From Acidilobaceae archaeon (GTDB lineage Archaea > Thermoproteota > Thermoprotei_A > Sulfolobales > Acidilobaceae), in assembly GCA_027044005.1 (NCBI GenBank), contig JALUDK010000191.1, forward strand, positions 1 to 14,095: a stretch of 14,095 nt of DNA, in the 5' to 3' direction. This document shows, in pieces, positions 5,613-12,402 of this stretch (within the stretch, counting starts at the first letter, position 1; each line of letters opens with the position of its first letter). The notes below the pieces were generated by a model, which searched no databases, had not been told where the DNA came from, and saw only the letters and a program-made list of their open reading frames with translations. The translations under genes were made by a program, and so were the position numbers.

Positions 5613-6788
5613 ATGGAGAGGATCCTAGTACTAGGAGCAGGCACGGGAGGCCTAGTCGCCGCCAACCTGCTGGCCTCACACGGCTACCCAGTCACCCTGA
5701 TAGAGAAGAGGGAGACCCACCTCTTCCAGCCGGGCATGCTATGGATAGCATTCCAGGGCCACAACCCATCGAGGTACACGAGGCCAGTAAAGGAGCTAAT
5801 CAGGCCGGGAGTAGAGCTCGTCCACGGAGAGGTTGTGGGGATAGACCTAGGAGAGAGGCTAGTCCACCTAGCCGATGGCAGGACCTTCACCTACACAACC
5901 CTGATCATAGCACTAGGAGCCCACCTAGACTACGACTCCACTCCCGGTCACAGGGAGCTCGTCGAGAGGTACGGTGACTTCTACTCCGGGGCCAGCGCGG
6001 CGGAGAAGATGTGGAGCCACTTCAAGGAGCTAACCAGCGGCAGGCTAGTCATAGCGGCAGCCGACCCTCTGTACAAGTGTCCCCCAGCCCCACACAAGGC
6101 AGCCTTCCTAGCCGCTTACACCCTTAGGAGGATGGGCAGGCTCGGCAGCGTAGAGGTCCACTTAGCCCTTCCATTCCTACACGAGTACCCCTCCGAGGTT
6201 ATTGCAAGGATCGTGGCCCCGAAGCTTGAGGAAGCCGGGGTCAGGGTCTCCACCCTGTTCACTGTTGAGAGCATAGACGTTGGGGAGGGCAAGATCTACT
6301 CCCTGGAGGGCGAGGAGCTCGACTTCAGCCTAGCAGCCGTGATCCCCGCCCATAGGGGACCCACGGTTAGGATGGAGCCGGGCGAAGTCCTCGACGAGGA
6401 CGGCTTTATAAAGGTAGACAAGTACAGGCTCAACGTTGAAGGCTACGATGATGCATATGCCATTGGGGATGCCAGCAACGCGCCCACGAGCAAGACTGGC
6501 GTCACCGCCCATCTGGGCGCCGAGGTTGTTGTAGACAGGATTATGGGCTACGATTCGAGGTTCAACGGTAGGACCAACTGCCCCATCGTCGCTGACGGCA
6601 CCGCCAGCTTCGTGATCAGTAGCTACGACCATCCCCCGGTACCCGTCAAGTTTACCAGGTTCAAGAGGATGCTCGAGGACCTCTTCATAGCCAGCTACTG
6701 GTCGAGCCTGATGTACCCCGAGAGGTGGGCCCCCATCTTCAGGGCATACTTTAATGCCACCGACCCGAGGGTGATAAGTGGGGGATGG
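5613..6788 (+). CDS. Sulfide:quinone oxidoreductase-like flavoprotein
   Basis: FAD-dependent disulfide reductase-type enzyme expected to oxidise sulfide to polysulfide or protein persulfide and reduce quinone at the membrane surface. The 392 residues (coding bases 5613-6788, stop TGA at 6789-6791) contain the N-terminal FAD loop VLGAGTGG (6-13), a second nucleotide-fold region (144-190) and the FAD-binding YAIGDASN (282-289). C156 in YKCPPAP and C323 in RTNCPIVADG match the two redox cysteines essential in SQRs. There is no third cysteine in the first 155 residues, unlike the three-cysteine Acidianus enzyme. The C-terminus (about 347-381) is aromatic and amphipathic, as expected for monotopic membrane attachment and quinone access. 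ATG with GGGGTG 8 bases upstream. A related flavoprotein with another sulfur donor remains possible. Confidence 0.85.
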
Positions 6789-6790
6789 TG

Positions 6791-7159
6791 ATGCAGGCCA
6801 GGGACCCCTTGGAGATGCTTATAGAGGAGCTGGGTGACCCCGAGCTCCAGGAGTCTATAGAGAAGATGGTGAAGCTTGCTAAGGCCCTCAACAGGAGTGG
6901 CCTCCTGGACGTGCTCCTAGCCATGGCGGATGAGGAGGTCGTTGCCAGGCTCTCCAGCATGCTAGTAACAACCGGGACCATGAAGCTCGCGGACAATATA
7001 GAGGAGCTAACGAGGGCAGCGGGGGAGGTTGCCCAGGCCCTCTCAGAGCCCGTCGAGCCGGTGCCCCTCTCAGAGCTTGTCTCCAGCCTCAGAGACCCGG
7101 AGGTCCTCAGGGGGCTAGCCAGGCTCCTAAGGGTCCTCAAGGCGCTGGGGAGGGCCTAG
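6791..7159 (+). CDS. DUF1641 family protein
   Basis: A helical, acidic 122-residue protein of the DUF1641 type, a family often found next to SQR-like flavoproteins and in formate dehydrogenase-related clusters. Visible features are MLIEELGDPELQESIEKM near the start, a central helix pair with LLDVLLAMADEEVVARL, and a second copy-like ending SSLRDPEVLRGLARLL. There is no cysteine and no membrane helix. Three starts are possible (ATG 6785, GTG 6788, ATG 6791). ATG 6791 is preferred: GGGGG at 6780-6784 is 6 bases upstream, and it overlaps the SQR stop as TGATG. Probably an accessory or membrane-docking partner of the SQR-like protein. That role is inferred from co-location. Confidence 0.8.
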   Translation: MQARDPLEMLIEELGDPELQESIEKMVKLAKALNRSGLLDVLLAMADEEVVARLSSMLVTTGTMKLADNIEELTRAAGEVAQALSEPVEPVPLSELVSSLRDPEVLRGLARLLRVLKALGRA

Positions 7160-8145
7160 ACCCCACCCATCACCTTTATCATAAGCATTTGCACTAGTCC
7201 GGGTAAGAGGCGCATCCCCTGGAGGGGGGTGTAAACCCCCCGGTTTACATACTTGGCCGAGGCCCTATCCAGCTCATCCAAGTCGCTAGCGGTGAGCACT
7301 AGATCCACTGCACCCACATACTCCTTAACCCTCTCCACCCTCCTAAACCCGGGTATAGGTATGGCCCCCTGGTGCATGAGCCAGGCCAGCGCCACCTGGG
7401 CCATAGTTGCCCTCCTCCTCTCCGCCACCCGCTTCACAGCGTCTAGGAGGACCCTGTCACGGATGGCCCTGCGAAAGACAGGGTCAAGCCTCTGCGCCAT
7501 GGCCTTGGCACTCCTCGCCCCTGCTAGGGCCCCCTTCGCCAGGGGGCTCCAGGCTATCACGCTCAAGCCTGCCTCCCTCATTACGGGTATGAGGCTGGCC
7601 TCAGGGGCCCTATAGGCTAGACTGTACTGGATCTGGTTGCTAACCGGCTCTACCGATTTAGCACACTCGAGGGCCCTCTCGAGGAGCCTTGCCGGATAAT
7701 TAGAGAGGCCGTAGTAGTGGGCCAAGCCGTCCTTCACCACCCTCTCCAGGCCCCTAACGATCCTGCACACCCCTACATAGGCGGGGGGAGGCCAGTGGTG
7801 CTGGATCAGGTCTACAGTCCTGCCGAGCCTCCTATTGATACCCTCCACGCCCCTCCTCAGGCTACCCATGGTCCACCTGTACCCTGCCAGTTTACTCGCG
7901 ATTATTAGGTCGACATCCCATAGGTCGCTGAGTATCCTGCCAAGGATCCTCTCAGAGTATCCAGCGCCGTAGATCTCAGCCGTGTCTAGGAAGTTGATCC
8001 CGTAGGTGATAGCGTATCCGAGGGCCCTCCTAACGTTGTCCTCAACGCCGCTACGCCACGACCACATCCTGGAGCCTGCCTGCCATAGGCCGAGGCCCAG
8101 CACGCTGACCCTGGGCCCGCCACGCCCTAGTATCTTGTACCTCAA
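7156..8145 (-). CDS. Aldo/keto reductase family oxidoreductase
   Basis: NADPH-dependent reductase of aldehydes or ketones with a TIM-barrel fold; 329 residues is the normal family length. The opening YKILGRGGPRVSVLGLGLWQ and NFLDTAEIYG are classic. The catalytic tetrad is D54, Y59 (DTAEIY), K85 (IASKLAG) and H117 (IQHHWP). SNYP (148-151), the QIQYSL segment, AWSPLAKGALAG and IPIPGFR lead into the cofactor phosphate-binding end of the barrel. TTG start with AAGGGG about 8 bases upstream. The substrate cannot be read from sequence. The stop lies in a CTAG shared with the stop of the convergent DUF1641 gene, so there is no room for separate terminators. Confidence 0.93.
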   Translation of the reverse strand: MRYKILGRGGPRVSVLGLGLWQAGSRMWSWRSGVEDNVRRALGYAITYGINFLDTAEIYGAGYSERILGRILSDLWDVDLIIASKLAGYRWTMGSLRRGVEGINRRLGRTVDLIQHHWPPPAYVGVCRIVRGLERVVKDGLAHYYGLSNYPARLLERALECAKSVEPVSNQIQYSLAYRAPEASLIPVMREAGLSVIAWSPLAKGALAGARSAKAMAQRLDPVFRRAIRDRVLLDAVKRVAERRRATMAQVALAWLMHQGAIPIPGFRRVERVKEYVGAVDLVLTASDLDELDRASAKYVNRGVYTPLQGMRLLPGLVQMLMIKVMGGV

Positions 8146-8321
8146 CCTTGACCCCTTTTACAGTCTTAGGGCAACACCGTGTCCCCAGGCGCCGGATACA
8201 CTGTGAAGCCCTCATCGGGGTTAAGAGGGTTATAGTAGGTCATAGAGCCGCTGTGGCTCCCCGGGTTTAATATCCAGGGCTGTACTAGGGGGGATCCGGA
8301 TAGCAAGCTGGGTGCCGGGCG
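8146..8321. promoter_or_regulatory. Divergent promoter region, aldo/keto reductase and btpA-like gene
   Basis: For the plus-strand gene, TTTAATATC (8266-8274) is a TATA candidate that would place transcription start near 8296. For the minus strand, CTATAACC (about 8230-8237) is a weak candidate. A perfect inverted repeat GAGCC-GCTGT-GGCTC (8245-8259) lies between them and could be a shared operator or a leader hairpin. Confidence 0.4.
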
Positions 8322-9191
8322 GTGCTGCTGGGCAAGTGCAAGCCCCTGATAGGCGTTATCCACCTACCCCCACTGCCGGGGTCGCCCCGCTACATGAGGG
8401 GGCCCTATCCTAGGGTCTACGGGAGGCGGTGGGGCTTCGAGGATATACTCTCCTACGCGGTCGACGAGGCTAGGAAGTACGAGGAGGCAGGGTTTGATGC
8501 TGTTATCGTTGAGAACTATGGGGATCAGCCCTACGGGGCAAGGGCTAGCCTAGGCTCCACCGTGTCCATCGCAGTGATAGTCAGGGAGCTCAGGAGGAGT
8601 GTGGGCATACCCGTGGGCGTTAACCTGCTTAGGAATAGCGGGTATGAGGCTGTATACGCCTCGATACTCTCCGGGGCCAGCTTCCTCAGGGTGAACAACC
8701 TCTGCGAGGTCAGAGTGTCCCCAGAGGGGATCCTCTACCCCGCGGCCCACGAGATAGCCAGGGCACTCATGGAGCTGGAGGCATACGACAGCGTGGAGGC
8801 CGGCAACCTCCTGGTGCTAGCCGATGTAGGAGTGAAGCACTCCCACCCGCTCCACTGCAACTATAGCCTCGAGGAGGCGGCCAGGGAGTGCATTGAAAGG
8901 GCCGGATTCAAGGTGGGGGGCCTAGTGGTCACAGGGTCGAGGAGCGGGGATGAGCCTGGGGTCGAGGTCGCTGAGGAGGCGGCCAGGGCAGCCAAAGAGC
9001 TCAGGGTCCCGCTCATAGCTGGCAGCGGGATCAACCATGACAACCTGCCCCTCTACTGGAAGCACGTGGATGGCTTCATAGTGGGGACCTCTGTCAAGGT
9101 TGGGGGCGTGGTTGAGAACCCGGTCAGCCTAGAGAGGGCCCGGAGCCTAGTCGAGCTGGCTGAGAGGTACAGGAGGACTGGATCCTGCTAG
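8322..9191 (+). CDS. BtpA family TIM-barrel protein
   Basis: A 289-residue protein of the BtpA/SgcQ family. Signatures in order: IGVIHLPPLPGSP (10-22), the helix and strand EEAGFDAVIVENYGDQPYG (54-72), GIPVGVNLLRN (95-105), LVLADVGVKHSHPL (164-177), LVVTGSRSG (201-209), PLIAGSGI (230-237) and DGFIVGTSVKVGG (250-262). The last segments match a (beta/alpha)8 phosphate-binding site. BtpA was named for a role in photosystem I stability in cyanobacteria, but archaeal members cannot do that; SgcQ relatives sit in sugar operons, so a sugar-phosphate or nucleoside-type substrate is more likely. GTG start with GGGTG-like bases upstream. Its last 45 bases overlap the convergent isomerase-like gene. Confidence 0.9.
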   Translation: MLLGKCKPLIGVIHLPPLPGSPRYMRGPYPRVYGRRWGFEDILSYAVDEARKYEEAGFDAVIVENYGDQPYGARASLGSTVSIAVIVRELRRSVGIPVGVNLLRNSGYEAVYASILSGASFLRVNNLCEVRVSPEGILYPAAHEIARALMELEAYDSVEAGNLLVLADVGVKHSHPLHCNYSLEEAARECIERAGFKVGGLVVTGSRSGDEPGVEVAEEAARAAKELRVPLIAGSGINHDNLPLYWKHVDGFIVGTSVKVGGVVENPVSLERARSLVELAERYRRTGSC

Positions 9192-10280
9192 CCCAAGGAA
9201 GTATAGGCTCCAGGCCAGCGGGCCCCCTACATCACCTGGTATGAGCGCTGTCCTGGGCGAGGGGAGGAGCCAGGGCTCCACGACCTCCACCATTATATAG
9301 TCCCCGCTGTGCCTAGCCTCGACGGCCCTGTGGAATACCCGGCCCCCGCCAGAGGATATGATAGTATATCTGCCTGGCTTAACCCTGTTGCGGGGAGTGT
9401 AGCCTCCTCCACTGGGCTCCAGCCCCCTCTCCCCCGCCACGAGGGTTGGGACTATGAGGGGCTCAAGCAGGAGGCCATCCCCATAGTCTACCACACGGCC
9501 TATAGCCGGGGGTTTTCCGGTAAGCGAGAGCGATAGCATTATGGGGCCGAGCATCTCCTCCATCCCGCTACACACGGCGGGGACACCCTCATCGAGGAGG
9601 AGGTGGAGGGCCAAGCCGGGCTCCACTCCCTCCCCCAGGAAAAGCCCGCAGTTCAACACTACGGCATTGGCGCCCGAGGCCTCGAGGACGCTCCTCACCG
9701 CCAGGTATCCCCCGAGGCTCCTTGATAGGAGATCCTCGTCTAGCCCCTCAACAGGGTAGTACTCGGCTAGGTACGTCCCTATATAGAGGCCCCCATAGCC
9801 TAGGGCTTCCCTGATTGTTTCAACAGCGTCACTAGGCTCATAGAACCGTGTATCCTCGAAAACAGAGCTATTGGCCTCATCCTCCGTGAAGCCGTAGAGG
9901 AGGACTGTCATATCCCTGACCGAGGCCCCAGCCCTTAGGCCCCGAAGCGCGTCAACCATCCAATCCTCGACAAGCCCCTCAGGGGTCGCCACGAGCAGGG
10001 CTACCCTCTTACCATTGCTACTAGCCTCAGCTATAACGTCCAGAGCCCCACCCAGAGCCCCAGAACCTTGCAGGACCATCACAGCCCCGCCCTCCACATG
10101 CGGTTGGTTGAGGATCTCCACAGCGGCATCAGAGCCCTCCTGCGTTGCTAGAAGTAGAACAACATACCTGGCCCTACTTGGCCCTGTACCCGGCTTGAGG
10201 CCGTATAACGATGCAGCCTCCAGCAGCTTGTCATTGCCCCCGATAAGCTCAACCCTGACACCCAACCTTCCAGCCCCCAT
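9147..10280 (-). CDS. L-fucose/L-arabinose isomerase-related protein, metal site apparently lost
   Basis: A 377-residue protein whose second half resembles the C-terminal region of fucose/arabinose isomerases: NAVVLNCG (205-212), a helix with PGLALHLLLDEGVPAVCSGMEEM (221-243), LTGKPPAIGRVVDYGDG (253-269), then a beta-rich tail. The first half has two Rossmann-like segments (39-47, 92-100). In true isomerases the corresponding motif is C-E-G-D with later metal-binding Asp/Glu and His-Cys; here it reads CSGM and the His position is LIVP, so isomerase activity is doubtful. The length is shorter than the roughly 500-590 of FucI. ATG with AAGGGG 5 bases upstream. The family assignment is from remembered motif patterns and is tentative; it may be a binding or regulatory relative. 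Confidence 0.55.
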   Translation of the reverse strand: MGAGRLGVRVELIGGNDKLLEAASLYGLKPGTGPSRARYVVLLLATQEGSDAAVEILNQPHVEGGAVMVLQGSGALGGALDVIAEASSNGKRVALLVATPEGLVEDWMVDALRGLRAGASVRDMTVLLYGFTEDEANSSVFEDTRFYEPSDAVETIREALGYGGLYIGTYLAEYYPVEGLDEDLLSRSLGGYLAVRSVLEASGANAVVLNCGLFLGEGVEPGLALHLLLDEGVPAVCSGMEEMLGPIMLSLSLTGKPPAIGRVVDYGDGLLLEPLIVPTLVAGERGLEPSGGGYTPRNRVKPGRYTIISSGGGRVFHRAVEARHSGDYIMVEVVEPWLLPSPRTALIPGDVGGPLAWSLYFLGLAGSSPPVPLSQLD

Positions 10281-10399
10281 GAAGCCCCTTTAGGCGGACT
10301 AGATCCCCTGGGGGATTATATGGCGGGGATTTATACTACGGCCATGTCTTAGGGTAGTGGTGGTGGGGAGTAGAACCCGGACTGGCCGAGGCTGGGCCG
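10281..10399. promoter_or_regulatory. Divergent promoter region with inverted repeat
   Basis: Plus-strand ATTTATAC (10329-10336) is a TATA candidate for the DUF1850 gene, with start near 10358. Minus-strand CATATAATC (about 10313-10321) would serve the isomerase-like gene with a leader of about 10-15 bases. ATCCCC-TG-GGGGAT (10303-10316) is a perfect six-base inverted repeat close to that predicted transcription start, a plausible operator. Confidence 0.45.
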
Positions 10400-10891
10400 A
10401 TGAAGAATCCTAGTCCAACCGACCAGGCTAGCGCAGCTATACTCCTCGCCATCATCCTGCTCGCTGCACTGGGGGTGGCCATAGCCTCGCCCCAGAGCGG
10501 GGCTCCAAGCATGGTTCTGGTTAGATGCGACGCCTCAACGTATCTAATACCCACGCCCAAGGGGACTTTTATAGTGGTCGAGTTCACTCATAGCGTCCAT
10601 AAGACTCCTGAGATCGACGTGGTTTCTCCTGGATCCATTATGAGGATCAGGGCTATCGCCTTCCAGGAGTATGGAGCGGGCGTGCCTGAGGGCCCCCAGG
10701 CTATAGGCGGCTCGTTGGAGGATACAAGTGGCGATTTCATAGTCTACCAGGGCGGTAATGGAGCCCTAGCAGGGTCCATATACTACAATCTGGGGGATGT
10801 AATCGACCCGAACATTTCAATAGCTGGCATACCGGTTTCCAGCGGGGACTGTGGTAGTATAGAAATCAAGGCTGTGGAGGGCCCTGGTTGA
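10400..10891 (+). CDS. DUF1850 exported or membrane-anchored protein (TRAP-associated)
   Basis: A 163-residue protein with an N-terminal hydrophobic segment (about 12-30, ending in AIAS) that is either a signal peptide or an anchor, followed by an extracytoplasmic beta-rich domain. The DUF1850 hallmarks are FTHSVHKTPEID (62-73) and FQEYGAGVPEG (89-99), matching the family pattern of H-S-V...T-P-x-x-D/E then fxxxGAGxP. C43 and C151 could form a disulfide. DUF1850 genes usually accompany fused TRAP permeases and TAXI-type binding proteins; a fused TRAP permease begins 1.5 kb downstream, on the same strand. ATG start with a weak GAGG upstream and a TATA element about 65 bases before. Confidence 0.78.
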   Translation: MKNPSPTDQASAAILLAIILLAALGVAIASPQSGAPSMVLVRCDASTYLIPTPKGTFIVVEFTHSVHKTPEIDVVSPGSIMRIRAIAFQEYGAGVPEGPQAIGGSLEDTSGDFIVYQGGNGALAGSIYYNLGDVIDPNISIAGIPVSSGDCGSIEIKAVEGPG

Positions 10892-10935
10892 TATAAAGTT
10901 AGGGTTCGAATGCGGGGTTATTCCCGCGGGATGGG

Positions 10936-12264
10936 CTACTTCCTCCTCCTCGTCTTGACCGTTGCTACAGGCTTCGCCTCGCCGGGTCTGGTTAGGCTCT
11001 TCGCGGCGCTAGCAGCGGCCTCTAGGAAAGCCTGTATCTCTTCCCTGGTGTGGGCGGTTGACAGATGGATCCTCTTTGAGGGGTTGGGGCTGTAGAGGAT
11101 GCCCCTATGCCACATCTCCCTGTTGAACAGTTCGTACATGGCCTTGTCGACCCTGGCCACGTCTTCTAGGTTCCTGGGCTGCTCCTCTATCCCGAAGTAT
11201 ATCGTTGTTATGCTCCTGTAGTTGGCTACGAACGCTGTTATACCAGCATCGCCCAGTATCTCCCTTAGCCCGTTGGCCAGCTCCTCCCCCCTCCTGGCCG
11301 CTTCCAGGTCGGCCCTAGTCTTAACGATCTTCTCCAGCGCCGCCTTTCCCGCGGCCATGGCTACAGGGTGGGCGCTGTATGTGCCCGAGGTCCTGACGAG
11401 GCCCTCGGTTACAAGGTCAAGAATCTGCCTTCTCCCTGTTACCGCTGCCACGGGGTAGCCGTTGGCCATTGCCTTGCCTATCGTGGTTAGGTCTGGCCTT
11501 ATCCCTAGCTCCTCCTGGAGGCCGTGTATGTTATGCCTGAAGGCTGTCACGATCTCGTCGAGTATGAGGAGGGCGCCGTGGGTCTTGGCGAGCCTCTCCA
11601 CTGCCTTAATGAACCTTGGCTCCGCGGGGACTACCCCCATACTGTGGGCCACCGGCTCTAGTATTATGGCTGCCACCTCCTCACCATGCCTATCCATGTA
11701 GTCCTCCAGCGCCTCTACATCATTGTAGGGTAACACGTCTATGGTCTCGAGGACCTTACCCGGCACCCCGTCAGTCTCCGGTATCTTGCCCCTAGCCAGG
11801 GGCGTGGAGACGTTGATCAGCGCATAGTCGTGCCATCCATGGTAGTTGCCCTCGAACTTGAGTATCTTAGTCCTTCCAGTGTAGGCCCTCGCAAGCCTAA
11901 AGGCTACCATGACTGCCTCTGAGCCGGAGTTAGTGAAGACGATCTTCTCCGCGGAGGGTATGAGGTCCACGATCATCCTAGCATACTCGACCTCTACATC
12001 AGTGACGCCAGCACCGTGGAGGTCCAGGAGGCTAGCCTCGGCTATGGCAGCTTCAACCACGTCCGGGTCGGTGTGGCCTAGGAGTATAGCGCCGAAGGCC
12101 ATGTGGTAGTCGAGGAACTCCCTGCCATCGATGGTCTTCAGCCTCGCTCCCTTCGCTGACTTGACCACTAGGGGCCCCCACTTGTGGAAGGCCCTCCTCA
12201 ACGCCCCTGGGGCTCCCCCTGGGAAGAGCCCCAGGGCCTCCCTATAGTACTCCCCGGGCTCCAA
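10936..12264 (-). CDS. Class III aminotransferase, glutamate-1-semialdehyde aminomutase-like
   Basis: PLP-dependent fold type I enzyme, 442 residues, like HemL. PLP features: SGSEA (113-117) for the phosphate, Y141/H142 in YHGWHDY stacking on the ring, E203, D236 in ILDEIVT for the pyridine nitrogen, K264 in TIGKAMANGYP as the Schiff-base lysine, and GTYSAHP (294-300). Typical HemL has a Gly-rich GGGLPVGA after the lysine; here it is MANGYPVAA, so another class III amino-acid aminotransferase or aminomutase is possible, and I give no hemL symbol. The tail (about 425-442) is basic, ending KTRRRK. TTG start; an in-frame TGA lies just two codons upstream and GGTGAGGG serves as ribosome site. It stands alone between two plus-strand transport genes. 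Confidence 0.82.
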   Translation of the reverse strand: MEPGEYYREALGLFPGGAPGALRRAFHKWGPLVVKSAKGARLKTIDGREFLDYHMAFGAILLGHTDPDVVEAAIAEASLLDLHGAGVTDVEVEYARMIVDLIPSAEKIVFTNSGSEAVMVAFRLARAYTGRTKILKFEGNYHGWHDYALINVSTPLARGKIPETDGVPGKVLETIDVLPYNDVEALEDYMDRHGEEVAAIILEPVAHSMGVVPAEPRFIKAVERLAKTHGALLILDEIVTAFRHNIHGLQEELGIRPDLTTIGKAMANGYPVAAVTGRRQILDLVTEGLVRTSGTYSAHPVAMAAGKAALEKIVKTRADLEAARRGEELANGLREILGDAGITAFVANYRSITTIYFGIEEQPRNLEDVARVDKAMYELFNREMWHRGILYSPNPSKRIHLSTAHTREEIQAFLEAAASAAKSLTRPGEAKPVATVKTRRRK

Positions 12265-12402
12265 CCCTCACCGCCATCACGCATCTGGCCCTCATGCTAG
12301 TCATACCCGGGGTCATAGATTAGCAATCAGTATCCATATATGAGAAATCACATACTTATATAAAACCATCCCGAGGCCGACCCATCGAGGGGGGTGCTTA
12401 GC
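12265..12402. promoter_or_regulatory. Divergent promoter region, aminotransferase and TRAP permease
   Basis: Plus-strand TTATATAAA (12356-12364) is a good TATA box; transcription would start near 12385, and GAGGGGGGTG (12387-12396) forms a strong ribosome site 6 bases before the GTG at 12403. For the minus strand, CTCATATATGG (12334-12344) is a TATA candidate giving a leader of about 45-50 bases. No repeat of note. Confidence 0.55.

Noticed and set aside
10900..10916. GGGTTCGAATGC resembles the T-arm of a tRNA.
   Set aside because: The flanking bases do not form a five-pair stem around the loop, and no acceptor, D or anticodon arm can be built upstream, where the DUF1850 gene lies.
10910..11095. 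Plus-strand 61-codon ORF with a hydrophobic start after the DUF1850 gene.
   Set aside because: Most of it is antisense to the aminotransferase C-terminus, it has no ribosome site, and the hydrophobic look follows from the opposite strand's codons.
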